64,000 nucleotides of DNA, taken from NCBI RefSeq assembly GCF_029846175.1, contig NZ_JARWAC010000009.1, positions 310,001 to 374,000 of the forward strand. The letters run 5' to 3'. The notes beneath the pieces are model-generated. The model was not told the origin of the DNA, searched no databases, and was given only the letters and a program-made list of their open reading frames with translations. The stretch is from Sphaerisporangium sp. TRM90804 (lineage in GTDB: Bacteria; Actinomycetota; Actinomycetes; Streptosporangiales; Streptosporangiaceae). Below are positions 9,845-20,115 of the stretch, in pieces. The position numbers were made by a program, and so were the translations under genes. The stretch's first letter is position 1; the number at the start of each line of letters is the position of its first letter.

Positions 9845-10720
9845 TCACTGCTGACGGACCGGAGCCGCCGACTCCTGGGCCAGCGGCTCCGGCGCCGTCA
9901 CGCCGGGCTCCCACGGGAAGCCGGCCCCGAACGTCGCGCGGGCGATCACCGCCTGGCCGTCGGCGTTGGGATGGAAGAAGTCCCACTTGCTGACGTGCTT
10001 CAGGGTGAACGGGTAGGAGAACACCGCCCCGCCGTCGTACCGGCACCCGGGCCCGTACGCGGCACACGCGCTCGCCATCGCCGCGTTGTAGTCCTGGACG
10101 CGCTCCCTCACGCGGTCCCTGCGGGCCTGGTCCTTCTTGGCGGTGGAGCCGGGGTTGGCGAGCATCGACTGGCAGATGCGGCCGATCGTCCAGAACGACT
10201 TGGCCAGCACGTTCTCCCGGCCCACCCGCCACAGGCGCTTGACGTCGGGGATGCTGGCGGCGAAGACCTTGGTGCCCGTGCGGGCCAGCACGGCGAACGC
10301 GCGGTCGACGCGCGTGCGGTAGGTCGACACCGGGGTCATGGCGTCGGCGGTGGAGGTGCAGGCGTCCTGGGCGCCGATGAGCACCGTGACGTAGCCGGCG
10401 CCGGCCGCCACCGCCTTCTCGGCCTGGGCGGCGAGGTCGGCGCTGGTGGACCCCGGGACGGCGAAGTTGCGGTTGTGTCCCTTGACGGACGGGCCGATCG
10501 CGAGCAGGCGCAGGTAGTGGCTGTCGACGCCGGGGTTGTCCCCCGCCGACCAGGAACGGGAGGTGCAGGAGACGTACCAGCCGCAGGCGTTGAAGCCCGC
10601 GCTGATCGAGTCGCCGAGCGCCGCCATGACCCGGGGTACCGGCTCGGCCGCGGTCGCGGCGGCCGTTCCGGACGTCCACACCACTGCCGCGGCGAGAACG
10701 AACGCGATCCTTCCGACCAT
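9845..10720 (-). CDS. Secreted SGNH/GDSL-family hydrolase
   Basis: The 291-aa product has a Sec signal peptide (basic MVGR, hydrophobic 5-17, cleavage near the ATAAEP region) and a GDSL/SGNH lipase-esterase domain: block I ALGDSISAGF with nucleophile Ser38 and a C-terminal WDFFHPNADGQ with the Asp-His pair. At block III the usual GxND reads GAQD, so the oxyanion Asn is replaced by Gln. Several Cys pairs suggest disulfides, as in Streptomyces secreted lipases. The ATG at 10720 was chosen because GGAGGTGG lies 4 bp upstream; an ATG 12 bp earlier lacks one. It converges on the hydrolase gene with almost no gap. Confidence 0.85.
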   Translation of the reverse strand: MVGRIAFVLAAAVVWTSGTAAATAAEPVPRVMAALGDSISAGFNACGWYVSCTSRSWSAGDNPGVDSHYLRLLAIGPSVKGHNRNFAVPGSTSADLAAQAEKAVAAGAGYVTVLIGAQDACTSTADAMTPVSTYRTRVDRAFAVLARTGTKVFAASIPDVKRLWRVGRENVLAKSFWTIGRICQSMLANPGSTAKKDQARRDRVRERVQDYNAAMASACAAYGPGCRYDGGAVFSYPFTLKHVSKWDFFHPNADGQAVIARATFGAGFPWEPGVTAPEPLAQESAAPVRQQ

Positions 10721-10966
10721 GCCCACCTCCATCGGGATGCGATCGATCCCTTGAGGAGAGATCGGGAACCAAAGGTAGGGACCGGCGAGGGCCCGCTCTA
10801 TTACCTGCGAGCGAGGCGTTGCTACCGTTGACCAGATTCCTATCGGGGCTTGACATGCCATGACACGTGTGTAGACGCCCTTGGTGCCGGATCACGCGGC
10901 GCGGGCGGGGCTGTGAGGGGCGGACCCGATATCGAACGCGTTCAGTTTCCGCATAAGGTGGGCAGG

Positions 10967-12196
10967 GTGAGTGTCGCGCTCGGGATAACCCGCCCCCCGC
11001 TGGTTCGCACCATCCCCGTCCACCACCCGGAAGACCTGATCGCGCGACTGCCGCAGGCCCCGCCGTACGCCTGGGTCCACCAGGGCGAGGGCCTGGTGGC
11101 GTGGGGCGAGGCCGCGCGGGTGACCGTCCCGCCGGGGCCCGGGCGCTTCGACTGGGCCCGCCGGTGGCTGGCCACGGTGTTCGGCGAGACCCGCATCGAC
11201 GACGACGTGCACGTGCCGGGGTCGGGCCCGGTCGCGTTCGGGTCGTTCACCTTCGACCCCGAAAGCCACGGCTCGGTGCTCACCGTCCCGCGCGTGGTGC
11301 TCGGCCGCAGGAACGGACGCGCCTGGCTGACCACGGTCGGCGAGCCGCCCATCGACCTGATGTCGCCCGCCCGGCCGCCCGGCAGGGTCGTGTACGCCGA
11401 CGGGTCGCTCACCGCCCCGGCGTGGCAGCACGCCGTCGCGCGCGCGGTTCAGGAGATCAGGTCGGGCCGCCTGGAGAAGACCGTGCTGGCCCGCGACCTG
11501 GTCGCCACGGCCGAGCGCGACATCGACGTCCGCGTGCTGCTCGACCGGCTGGCCCGCGCCTACCCCGAGTGCTACACCTTCTCGTGCGCCGGCCTGGTCG
11601 GCGCCACACCCGAGCTGCTGGTGCGGCACACCGGCCAGTCCATCGAGTCGCTGGTGCTCGCGGGCACGACGGCCAGGGGCGCCGGCGCCGCGCAGGACAC
11701 GGCCCGGGGGGCGGCGCTGCTGGCCTCGGGCAAGGACCGCCACGAGCACGCCTGCGCGGTGGCCTCGGTGCGCGAGGCCCTGACTCCGCTGTGCTCGACG
11801 CTGACCATCCCCGACGAGCCGGAGCTGCTGTCGCTGCCCAACGTCCAGCATCTGGCCAGCCGGGTGCGGGGCCGTCTGGCCGACGGCGCCTCCGTGCTGG
11901 ACGTGGTGGCGGCCATGCACCCCACGGCGGCGGTCGGCGGCACGCCTACCGGCGTCGCGCTGGAGGTGATCCGCGAGCTGGAGGGCATGGACCGCGGCGG
12001 CTACGCGGGCCCGGTCGGGTGGATCGACGCCCGCGGGGACGGCGAGTGGGGCATCGCGCTGCGCTGCGCCCAGGTGCGGGGCCGCAGGGCGCGGCTGTTC
12101 GCCGGGTGCGGCATCATGGGCCGCTCCGACCCGGCGGCCGAGCTGGCCGAGGCCCAGGCCAAGTTCCGCGTGATGCGGTACGCCCTGGAGGGCTGA
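10967..12196 (+). CDS. menF: Isochorismate synthase (MenF/EntC/DhbC family)
   Basis: This enzyme converts chorismate to isochorismate. The 409-aa product carries the chorismate-binding fold with GATPELLV, HPTAAVGGTPTGVAL and the final GYAGPVGWID and RLFAGCGIM regions. The presence of menD, menB and menE within 10 kb assigns it to menaquinone rather than siderophore synthesis. GTG 10967 was chosen for the upstream GGTGGGCAGG and because residues before it are not family-like. It reads towards a convergent sugar transporter operon. Menaquinone here is therefore made by the classical o-succinylbenzoate route and not the futalosine route. Confidence 0.88.
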   Translation: MSVALGITRPPLVRTIPVHHPEDLIARLPQAPPYAWVHQGEGLVAWGEAARVTVPPGPGRFDWARRWLATVFGETRIDDDVHVPGSGPVAFGSFTFDPESHGSVLTVPRVVLGRRNGRAWLTTVGEPPIDLMSPARPPGRVVYADGSLTAPAWQHAVARAVQEIRSGRLEKTVLARDLVATAERDIDVRVLLDRLARAYPECYTFSCAGLVGATPELLVRHTGQSIESLVLAGTTARGAGAAQDTARGAALLASGKDRHEHACAVASVREALTPLCSTLTIPDEPELLSLPNVQHLASRVRGRLADGASVLDVVAAMHPTAAVGGTPTGVALEVIRELEGMDRGGYAGPVGWIDARGDGEWGIALRCAQVRGRRARLFAGCGIMGRSDPAAELAEAQAKFRVMRYALEG

Positions 12197-12327
12197 GCCT
12201 TCCCGGCCTGCGGGAGCCGCCCGGGCGGCACGCGCCGGCGGCCCGCGGGTCCGCCCCGAGCCGCCGGAGGCGTCCGGGCCGCCCGGCCCCGGCCGTCGGC
12301 AGGCTCAGGCGCGGTGACCGGCCGAGG

Positions 12328-13127
<800 letters not shown>

Positions 13128-13131
<4 letters not shown>

Positions 13132-14162
13132 CGGCGCACCTCCTCGGCGTAGCGGCGGACCAGGCGGTTGGCGAGGGTGGCCAGCAGCAGCATCCCGCCG
13201 AGGAAGAACTTGAACCAGTCGGCGTCCCACCCGGCGAACACGATGCCCTTGTCGGCCATCCCGAAGATGACCGCGCCGATGGACGCCCCGATCGCCGAGC
13301 CGTACCCCCCGGTCAGCAGGCACCCGCCGATCACGGCGGCGATGATGTAGATGAACTCCTGGCCGATGCCCACGTTGGCCTGCACCGAGCTGAACCGCAG
13401 CGCGAGGATCGAGCCGACCAGCCAGGCGGCGACCGCCGTGGTCATGAACAGCGCGATCTTGGTGCGGGCCGCGGGCACGCCGACCGCGCGGGCCGCCTGC
13501 TCGTTCCCGCCGACCGCGAAGATCCAGTTGCCGGCCCTGGTGCGCATCAGGACCCAGGTGGCCAGGGCCGTCACCCCCAGCCACCAGAAGATCGCGACCC
13601 GGAAGTCGACCCCGCCGACCGTCACCGACCCGGCGAACAGCGCCCGGGCGCTCTCGTACCCCTCCACCCGCCTGAGCCCGCCGACCTGCACGGTGCCGGT
13701 GAGTGCCTTGGTGACGCCGAGGTTCAGCCCCTGGAGCATCAGGAACGTGCCCAGGGTGACGATGAAGCTGGGCAGCCTCGTGCGGACCACCAGCAGGCCG
13801 TTGACGAAGCCCACGGCCAGCGCGAGCACCAGCCCGGCGAGCATGGCCGTCCAGACGTCCAGGCCGTACCGGGTGGCGAGCGTGACCACGACCAGGCCGG
13901 TCGTGCCCGTCAGCACGCCGGCGGACAGGTCGAACTCCCCGCCGATCATGAGCAGGGCGATCGCGACGGCCATGATGCCCAGCGTGGAGGCCGGGTCGAG
14001 CCAGTTGGCGACGCCTTCGGCCGAGCGGAAGACCGCCGACTGCGAGGAGAAGAACGCGAAGACGGCCACGGCTCCGACGACCGAGCCGAGCTCGGGCCGG
14101 ATCAGCAGGCGCCGGACCCACCCGGCGCCCGCGACCCGTTCGTCGGCGGTGACGCTCGTCAC
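13128..14162 (-). CDS. CUT2-type sugar ABC transporter permease
   Basis: The 344-aa integral membrane protein of the BPD_transp_2 family has about eight to ten hydrophobic helices and the family signatures [10 protein letters not shown] and [15 protein letters not shown] (the coupling segment towards the ATPase). It forms the channel with the ATPase and the substrate lipoprotein. The GTG at 14162 overlaps the stop of the upstream gene by 4 bp; the open frame further upstream lies inside the lipoprotein gene and is not coding. Confidence 0.88.
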
Positions 14163-15154
14163 CGGGTGCCGCTCTGCGCGAGCTTGGCGACCTGCTGCGC
14201 GTTCTCCTTGGTGACGAAGCCGGGGCCGGTGTTGACGGGAAGCCCGCCGCCCACGGTGTTCAGGTTCTTCCTGTACAGCTCCAGGAAGGTGATGGGCAGC
14301 CATCCCTGCAGGTACTGCTGCTGGTCGACCGCGAACAGGATCTCGTCGGCCCCGATGGCGTCGACGACGTCGGCCGACAGGTCGAAGGTGGCGAGCTTGG
14401 CCTTGGACCCGCCGTCGGCGATGGCGTCACGGGCGGCGACGGCCACCGCGGGGTTCAGCGTGAGCACGCCGTCGACGGAGGCGTCCGCCTGGAGCTTGGC
14501 CTTGATCTTGGAGGTCGCGTCGGCGAGGTTGCTGACGTCCACCTGGAGCCGCTCGACGGTGCCGCCGAGCGTGGCGGTGGCGCCGTTGCACCGCTGGTCG
14601 AGGCCGACGTTGCCGGCCTCGTGGATGACGCACAGGAGCTTGGTGACACCCTCGGCCTTGAGCTTCTCCCCCGCGCCGCGCCCCGCGACCTCCTCGGACT
14701 GCCCGACGTGGGTGATCGCGCCGAACTCCTTGGACTCGGCGGCGCCGGAGTTGACGGTGACCACCGGGATGCCGGCCGACACGGCCTTGGTGATCGACTC
14801 GCGCAGCGCGTCCGGGTTGGCCATCGAGACCACCACGCCGTCGACCTTCTGGCTGATCGCCTGGTCGAGGAGCTGCGCCTGCTTGGCGGGGTCGCCGTCG
14901 CCCTGGTAGGTCACCGTGGCGCCGTACTGCTTGCCCGCCGCCTCGGCTCCGTTCTTGACGACGTCCCAGAAGGAGTCGCCCGGCGCGCCGTGGGTGATGA
15001 CGGCGAAGGTGCCTCCGTCGCCGCCCGCCTCAGCCCCGGCGGCCGGGGCCGCCGACGCGCCGCCTGCCGCGCCGCCCTGGCCGTTGCTCGAACATCCGCC
15101 CAGCACCAGCGCGCCCAGCACCGCCGCCGTCATCAACCGCGTGATTCGCTTCAT
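14159..15154 (-). CDS. Sugar ABC transporter substrate-binding lipoprotein
   Basis: This 331-aa periplasmic-binding-protein-like lipoprotein (Peripla_BP_4 type) delivers a sugar to the permease. The signal sequence ends in the lipobox LVLGGC (Cys about 21), followed by a Gly/Ala/Ser-rich tether. Mature motifs such as [11 protein letters not shown] and a D-rich strand near the C-terminus are those of ribose/fructose/inositol binders. The ATG at 15154 follows GGGAGAGG. It is first in a three-gene operon and is preceded, at 15235-15287, by sequence matching the likely operator of the nearby GntR regulator. The ligand is unknown. Confidence 0.88.
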   Translation of the reverse strand: MKRITRLMTAAVLGALVLGGCSSNGQGGAAGGASAAPAAGAEAGGDGGTFAVITHGAPGDSFWDVVKNGAEAAGKQYGATVTYQGDGDPAKQAQLLDQAISQKVDGVVVSMANPDALRESITKAVSAGIPVVTVNSGAAESKEFGAITHVGQSEEVAGRGAGEKLKAEGVTKLLCVIHEAGNVGLDQRCNGATATLGGTVERLQVDVSNLADATSKIKAKLQADASVDGVLTLNPAVAVAARDAIADGGSKAKLATFDLSADVVDAIGADEILFAVDQQQYLQGWLPITFLELYRKNLNTVGGGLPVNTGPGFVTKENAQQVAKLAQSGTR

Positions 15155-15234
15155 GGACACCTCTCCCGTGCCGCCCCGGGGACGGATCGGCCGCATGTCA
15201 GGTTTGTAACCTCAGGTAACCCCCCTGTCAATTG

Positions 15235-15287
15235 TTTGTCGTGACATTCTGATGTACGGGCTACTTTGGCCGGGATGTCCGGACATC
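15235..15287. promoter_or_regulatory. GntR operator-like sites upstream of the sugar ABC operon
   Basis: TTTGTC followed two bases later by GACATTCTGATGT (15235-15255) is repeated almost exactly in front of the GntR gene (15919-15939). A few bases on, 15274-15287 is a perfect 14-bp palindrome, GATGTCCGGACATC, which reuses the same half-sites ATGTCC and GGACAT in outward order. The sites lie 80-135 bp upstream of the binding-protein start codon. Confidence 0.6.
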
Positions 15288-15328
15288 TTGACGTGGTTCC
15301 GCCGACCCGGGTCATCGGGCATGGGAAG

Positions 15329-15356
15329 GGCCCGGCGAGAGGGGTCTCGCCGGGCC
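15329..15356 (-). terminator. Hairpin terminator of the coiled-coil gene
   Basis: A perfect 12-bp stem (15329-15340 with 15345-15356) encloses the loop GGGG, 20 bp beyond the stop codon of the minus-strand coiled-coil gene. It separates that gene from the sugar transporter promoter region. Confidence 0.7.
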
Positions 15357-15375
15357 TCGGGGGACGAAGCTCGTA

Positions 15376-15798
15376 TCAGTTCAGCTTGCGCACGATCTGC
15401 AGGATCTCCGCCAGAGCGACCGAGTGCTCGTTCACCGTCCTCTCCAGGCCGTCGAACCTGGTCTCCAGGCCGTCAAACCTGGTCTCCAGGCCGTCAAACC
15501 TGGTCTCCAGGCCGTCGAACCTCGTCTCCAGGCCGTCGAACCTGAGCTCCAGCCGCTCGGCCCTCTCCGTCAGCCCCTCAAGGGCCTTGGAGTGCTCCGC
15601 CAGGGTGAGCGTGTGCGCGTGCTGCTGGGCCCGCACCTCCTTGAGGTCGCGCAGGACCAGGACGTGCAGGTGCCCGGCGGCCTGCGACTTGCTGGTGGAC
15701 TCGCCGGCCATGAAGGCCGTCGCCTGATTCTGCGCGCGGAGCTGCTGCAGCTCGTACTCGATGTTGGTAACACGACCTTCAAGATCGGTCATGGTCAT
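15376..15798 (-). CDS. Heptad-repeat coiled-coil protein
   Basis: The 140-aa protein starts MTMTDLEGRVTNIEYELQQL, a coiled-coil opening, passes a less regular middle with a Leu-rich HVLVLRDLKEV segment, and ends in five nearly identical seven-residue RFDGLET repeats followed by another helix. The perfect 7-residue period gives a continuous parallel coiled coil, so it should form rods or oligomers. No enzymatic motif is visible. AGGAGGTGG lies 8 bp before the ATG at 15798, which favours it over the ATG two codons on. The gene sits alone between the GntR regulator and its likely target operon. Similar repeat-tailed proteins occur in streptomycetes and relatives without a known role. Confidence 0.8.
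   Translation of the reverse strand: MTMTDLEGRVTNIEYELQQLRAQNQATAFMAGESTSKSQAAGHLHVLVLRDLKEVRAQQHAHTLTLAEHSKALEGLTERAERLELRFDGLETRFDGLETRFDGLETRFDGLETRFDGLERTVNEHSVALAEILQIVRKLN
15442..15551. repeat. 21-bp tandem repeat (about 5 units) coding the heptads
   Basis: About five copies of a 21-bp unit (TCCAGGCCGTCGAACCTGG and close variants differing mainly G to A in CGTCGAA/CGTCAAA) encode RFDGLET heptads. The near identity at DNA level, including silent positions, indicates recent duplication by slippage or unequal exchange. Confidence 0.9.
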
Positions 15799-15918
15799 CG
15801 TCAACCACCTCCTTCCCCAAAGATTATCGAGGATTCTCACCCTGTGCGTTCGCTCAGGCACACAGGGTGAAACTCTTTCGCGACCGCACCCCCCGACCAC
15901 CCCAGCCCTGCGTCAGTA

Positions 15919-15941
15919 TTTGTCAGGACATTCTGATGTCC
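15919..15941. promoter_or_regulatory. GntR operator-like site before its own gene
   Basis: The sequence contains GGACATTCTGATGTCC (15926-15941), a 6-bp inverted repeat with a TCTG centre, preceded by TTTGTC as at the sugar operon. It lies about 50 bp before the GntR start codon, so the regulator probably represses itself and the ABC operon through the same site. Confidence 0.65.
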
Positions 15942-15988
15942 GCTAACCTCAGCAGGTCGGCGATCACGTCACCGGGCCGGGAGAACGC

Positions 15989-16729
15989 ATGGGCACTCGA
16001 CTCGACATCGATCTCGATCGTTCCAGTCCCGTGCCGCTGTACTTCCAGGTGGCCGAGCAGATCGCCGAGGCCATCCGGTCCGGCGGCCTCGCGCCGGGGG
16101 CGCGGCTCGACAACGAGATCCTGCTGGCCGACCGGCTCGGCCTCTCCCGCCCCACCATCCGCCAGGCCATCCAGTACCTGGTCGACAAGGGCCTGCTGGT
16201 GCGCAAGCGCGGGGTCGGCACGCAGGTGGTGCACGGCCAGGTCAAGCGCTCCGTCGAGCTGACCAGCCTGTACGACGACCTGCGCCGTGCGGGCCAGGAG
16301 CCCACCACCCGGGTGCTGTCACTACGGCCGGAGCCCGCCGACGAGGAGGTCGCGGCCGTGCTCGCCGTCCCCTCCGGCACCGAGGTGCTGCGCCTGGAGC
16401 GGGTGCGCTACGCCGGCGGGGAGCCCCTGGCCCTGCTGCACAACTGGCTGCCGACCGGCCTGGGCGCCCTCACCCCCGACGCCCTGCGGGAACGCGGCCT
16501 GTACGAGCTGCTGCGCGCCGCCGGGGTGCGCATGCGCGTGGCCAACCAGCGCATCGGCGCCCGCGCGGCCACGCCCGCCGAGGCCCGGCTGCTGGACGAG
16601 CGCCGCGGCGCGCCCCTGCTGACGATGGTCCGCACGACCTACGACGACCAGGGCCGGGCGGTGGAGCACGGCTCGCACGTCTACCGCGCCTCGCACTACT
16701 CGCTGGAGGTCACGCTCATCGAGCGCTGA
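15989..16729 (+). CDS. GntR-family (HutC/UTRA) transcriptional regulator
   Basis: The 246-aa regulator has an N-terminal winged helix (PLYFQVAEQI, then LSRPTIRQAIQYLVDKGLL at about 50-70) and a C-terminal UTRA effector domain (about 90-240) containing ERVRYAGGEPLAL and MVRTTYDDQGRAVEHGSHVYRA. UTRA proteins sense sugars, sugar phosphates or amino acids. GGGAGAAC precedes the ATG. Matching operator-like sequences occur upstream of itself and of the CUT2 ABC operon, so its likely effector is the transported sugar or its phosphate. Confidence 0.9.
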   Translation: MGTRLDIDLDRSSPVPLYFQVAEQIAEAIRSGGLAPGARLDNEILLADRLGLSRPTIRQAIQYLVDKGLLVRKRGVGTQVVHGQVKRSVELTSLYDDLRRAGQEPTTRVLSLRPEPADEEVAAVLAVPSGTEVLRLERVRYAGGEPLALLHNWLPTGLGALTPDALRERGLYELLRAAGVRMRVANQRIGARAATPAEARLLDERRGAPLLTMVRTTYDDQGRAVEHGSHVYRASHYSLEVTLIER

Positions 16730-16754
16730 CGCCGGCCGGGGCGCCGCGTGCGCC

Positions 16755-17393
16755 TCAGGGCAGCAGCGCGGTCTCGCCCTCGTGCTCGACCGCGTGCGCG
16801 CGGGCGGCGCGGCGCTTGAGGTAGAGCGTGGTGCCCACCCCGCACAGCGCCGCGGCGACGAGCCCCACCCACGAGAATCCCTTGAGCCACCGTTCCGCGA
16901 CGATGCCCAGGTAGTAGATCACGGCCGTGGTGCCGCCCGCCCAGACGATCCCGCCGAGCACGTTGGCGACGAGGAACCGCCAGTAGGGCATGCGCAGCGC
17001 CCCGGCGAGCGGCCCGGCCAGGATGCGCAGCAGGGCGATGAACCGGCCGAAGAAGACCGCCCACACGCCCCACCGGTCGAACGCCGCCTGAGCCCTGGCG
17101 ATGTGGGCGGGCCCGAAGTGCTTGGGGAAGCGCCGGCCCAGCCGGTCGAACATCGGCTGCCCGCCCTTGCGCCCGATGGCGTACCCGATGGAGTCGCCGA
17201 TGATCGCCCCGGCGCTGGCGCAGACGCCCACCCACACCGGGCTCACGGCGTGCTGCGCCGACAGCAGCGCCGCGCTGACGAGCACCACCTCGCCGGGCAG
17301 CGGAATGCCGAGGCTCTCCAGCCCGATCACCACTCCCACGATGACGCAGACCCACACCGCCGGGATCGACTGGAGCCACTCCTCGACATGCAT
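16755..17393 (-). CDS. DedA-family membrane protein
   Basis: The 212-aa DedA/SNARE-associated protein is a putative membrane transporter; characterised relatives move undecaprenyl phosphate or other lipids across the membrane. It contains the hallmark GLESLGIPLPGEVVL (first re-entrant region), a GDSIGYAIGRKGG loop and the FFGRFIALLRILAGPLAG motif with conserved arginines, plus several hydrophobic helices. The C-terminus is short and basic then acidic. It follows menD in the same direction after a 75-bp gap and could be cotranscribed, but no functional link to menaquinone is known. Confidence 0.88.
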   Translation of the reverse strand: MHVEEWLQSIPAVWVCVIVGVVIGLESLGIPLPGEVVLVSAALLSAQHAVSPVWVGVCASAGAIIGDSIGYAIGRKGGQPMFDRLGRRFPKHFGPAHIARAQAAFDRWGVWAVFFGRFIALLRILAGPLAGALRMPYWRFLVANVLGGIVWAGGTTAVIYYLGIVAERWLKGFSWVGLVAAALCGVGTTLYLKRRAARAHAVEHEGETALLP

Positions 17394-17468
17394 GGGTCAC
17401 ACCTTATTGCCGCCCGCCGTCCTCGACCCACCGGCGCGACCGCCGGCTGGGGGGCCGTGCCGGGTGGG

Positions 17469-19124
17469 CTACAGCAGCGCCCGCACCGCTTTCTGGGTGC
17501 TCTCGCGCAGGGCGGCGTGGACGCGGGCGTTCTCCTCGCGGTCGGTGCGCACCTCCACCATGCGCGGCCCCTCGCCCCGCAGAGCCTTCGGCAGGTCGCC
17601 GATCGAGGAGAGCAGGGTGTGCGGGGTGCCCGTGGCGGCGGCGACGTAGGACAGGTCGACGCCGTGCGGGGTGCCGAAGACCCGCTCGAAGGGACCCGGC
17701 AGGGCGGCCTGCGGCAGCAGGGAGAAGATGCCGCCGCCGTCGTTGTTGACGACCACCAGGCACAGGTCGGGGCGGGGCTCGCGGGGGCCGATGATCAGGC
17801 CGTTCTGGTCGTGCAGGAAGGTGAGGTCGCCCAGCAGGGCGTAGGACGGCCCGTTGTGGGCCAGGGCCGCGCCGGCGGCGGTGGAGACCAGGCCGTCGAT
17901 GCCGGAGGCGCCGCGGTTGGCCATCAGGCGCACCCCCCGGCGGGGGCGCATCGCCTGGTCGAGGTCTCTGATCGGCATCGAGGAGCCGCAGAACAGCAGG
18001 GAGTTGTTGGGCAGCGCCTCGGCGAGGTCGCGTGCCACGCGCGGCTCGGTGGTGCCGGAGTCGTCGAGCACGGCGTCGACCGCCTCGCGGGCGGCGGCCT
18101 CGGCCGACCGCCAGGAGCGCAGCCACGTGTCGTCGCCGGGCGCCACCGGGATCTCGGCGACCTCGGCGACCTGGGTGGCCGAACGGGTCGGGTCGGGCCA
18201 GCGGGCCGCGCCGGCGGTGACCACCACGTGCTCGCCGGCCCGCTTCAGCCACGACAGCAGCGGGCGGGACAGGCTGGGACGGCCGAGCGTGACCACGACG
18301 TCGGGCACGTGGGCGTCGGCGAACTCGGGCGTGCCGAGCAGGAAGTGGTAGGCCGAGATGGCGTGGTCGCCGTACCGGGCGCCGCCGGTCGGCTCCGACA
18401 GCACCGGCCAGCCCGCCATGCCGGCGGCGGCGACGTAGCGGCGCACGTTGACGGCGCCGTCGCCGACCACCAGCACGCCGCGCCGGGTGGCCGGGACGTG
18501 CAGGCCGACCGAGGGCGGCGCCAGGCGGAACCGCACCCAGGGGCCCGCGGGGCCGCCGTCGAGCGGCTCGCACCAGGAGGGGTCGCCGTCGGGGATCAGC
18601 GGCTCCCTGAACGCGAGGTTCAGGTGGACCGGGCCGGGGTCGGCCGGGCCGAGCGCCCGCTGGTAGGCCCGGCAGGCGAGCGACCGCCAGTAGGCCACCT
18701 GCCCCGGGCGTTCCTCGGGCACGCCGACCTCGCAGAACCAGCGGACCGAGGAGCCGTACAGCTTGACCTGGTCGATCGTCTGGCTGGCCCCGGTGTCGCG
18801 AAGCTCGGGCGGCCGGTCGGCGGTCAGCACCAGCAGCGGCACCCCCGACTCGTGCGCCTCGATCACCGCGGGGTGGAAGTTCGCGGCCGCGGTGCCGGAG
18901 GTGCAGACCAGCGCGACCGGGCGCTGCGACCTGCGCGCCAGCCCGATCGCGAGGAACGACGCCGACCGCTCGTCGACGCGGACGTGCAGCCGGATCCGCG
19001 AGTCGGCGTGCGCGGCGATGGCCAGCGGCGCCGACCGCGAGCCGGGCGCCAGCACGACGTCGGTCACGCCGCAGCGCACCAGCTCGTCGACCAGGACGGT
19101 CGACAGCGCGGTGGCGGGGTTCAC
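17469..19124 (-). CDS. menD: SEPHCHC synthase (MenD), menaquinone biosynthesis
   Basis: This thiamine-diphosphate enzyme joins isochorismate and 2-oxoglutarate. The 551-aa product has the N-terminal pyrimidine-binding region (VVLAPGSRSAPLA and a TSGTAAANFHPAV segment) and the C-terminal cofactor region GDLTFLHDQNGL with VVNNDGGGIF. The length fits the family. The GTG at 19124 begins NPATALSTVLVDEL and is preceded by GAGGAGGG. It follows menB after 80 bp and probably forms an operon with it. Confidence 0.93.
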   Translation of the reverse strand: MNPATALSTVLVDELVRCGVTDVVLAPGSRSAPLAIAAHADSRIRLHVRVDERSASFLAIGLARRSQRPVALVCTSGTAAANFHPAVIEAHESGVPLLVLTADRPPELRDTGASQTIDQVKLYGSSVRWFCEVGVPEERPGQVAYWRSLACRAYQRALGPADPGPVHLNLAFREPLIPDGDPSWCEPLDGGPAGPWVRFRLAPPSVGLHVPATRRGVLVVGDGAVNVRRYVAAAGMAGWPVLSEPTGGARYGDHAISAYHFLLGTPEFADAHVPDVVVTLGRPSLSRPLLSWLKRAGEHVVVTAGAARWPDPTRSATQVAEVAEIPVAPGDDTWLRSWRSAEAAAREAVDAVLDDSGTTEPRVARDLAEALPNNSLLFCGSSMPIRDLDQAMRPRRGVRLMANRGASGIDGLVSTAAGAALAHNGPSYALLGDLTFLHDQNGLIIGPREPRPDLCLVVVNNDGGGIFSLLPQAALPGPFERVFGTPHGVDLSYVAAATGTPHTLLSSIGDLPKALRGEGPRMVEVRTDREENARVHAALRESTQKAVRALL

Positions 19125-19204
19125 CTGCCCTCCTCGGACCCGCCCCGGCGGGCGGGGGCCCGCGCGGGGGCGCGTGTGGTGACGAATGTGTGAGACGCCC
19201 TCAT

Positions 19205-20032
19205 CTAGGGGCGGCGCGGGAAGCGGGAGAAGTCGGGACGGCGCTTCTCCTTGAAGGCGTCGCGGCCCTCCTGTGCCTCCTCGCTCATGTAGTACAGGAG
19301 GGTGGCGTCGCCCGCGAACTGCTGCATTCCGGCGGCGCCGTCGCTGACGGCGTTGATGGCGCCCTTGAGCATGCGCAGCGCCAGCGGCGACTTGTCGAGC
19401 ATCTCGCGGCACCACTGGACGGTCTCGGCCTCCAGCTCCTCCAGCGGGACGACCTTGTTGACCAGGCCCATGTCGAGGGCCTCCTGCGCGTTGTAGAACC
19501 GGCACAGATACCAGATCTCGCGGGCCTTCTTCAGCCCGACGGTCTCGGCGAGCAGCCACGCGCCGTAGCCGCCGTCGAAGGAGCCGACCTTGGGACCGGT
19601 CTGCCCGAACATGGCGTTGTCGGCCGCGATGGTGAGGTCGCAGCACACGTGCAGCACGTGGCCGCCGCCGACGGCGTACCCGGCGACCATGGCGATGACC
19701 GGCTTGGGCAGGCGGCGGATCTGGACCTGCAGGTCGAGGACGTTGAGCCGGCCGATGCCGTCGGGCCCCACGTAGCCGTCGTCGCCGCGGATCTTCTGGT
19801 CCCCGCCCGAGCAGAAGGCATCGGGGCCGGCACCGGTGAGGATCACCACGCCGACCTCGCCGTCGTCGCGGGCGCGGTCGAAGGCGTCGCGCAGCTCGAA
19901 CAGCGTGGTGGGACGGAAGGCGTTACGACGCTCGGGACGGTTGATCGTGATCTTCGCGATGCCTTCGGCGGTCTCGTAGATGATGTCCTCGTAGTCACCG
20001 GACCGCTTCCAGTCGACAGTGCTCACGGCCAC
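19205..20032 (-). CDS. menB: 1,4-dihydroxy-2-naphthoyl-CoA synthase (MenB)
   Basis: This crotonase-fold enzyme closes the naphthoquinol ring of o-succinylbenzoyl-CoA. It shows the family signatures [22 protein letters not shown] (the oxyanion loop) and [15 protein letters not shown], with the conserved C-terminal [15 protein letters not shown]. Several GTG starts are possible; 20032 was chosen for the GAGGGAG site 5 bp upstream, while GTG 20050 would add six residues. It is first of the menB-menD(-dedA) unit and diverges from menE. Confidence 0.93.
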   Translation of the reverse strand: MAVSTVDWKRSGDYEDIIYETAEGIAKITINRPERRNAFRPTTLFELRDAFDRARDDGEVGVVILTGAGPDAFCSGGDQKIRGDDGYVGPDGIGRLNVLDLQVQIRRLPKPVIAMVAGYAVGGGHVLHVCCDLTIAADNAMFGQTGPKVGSFDGGYGAWLLAETVGLKKAREIWYLCRFYNAQEALDMGLVNKVVPLEELEAETVQWCREMLDKSPLALRMLKGAINAVSDGAAGMQQFAGDATLLYYMSEEAQEGRDAFKEKRRPDFSRFPRRP

Positions 20033-20115
20033 GCTCGCTCCCTCATTCACCCGCGCCGCCCCCCGGCCGACGCCGCGGCTGGGGGGGGCGTCCTGACGGG
20101 ACTAACCTTACGACC

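Noticed and set aside
15442..15551. 21-bp repeats as a regulatory iteron or origin
   Set aside because: They lie inside a well-supported coding frame, encode in-phase heptads, and no replication gene is near.
16782..19193. Plus-strand frame of about 800 codons opposite dedA and menD
   Set aside because: Composition is Gly/Arg/His-rich with no motifs, while the opposite strand encodes recognised MenD and DedA.
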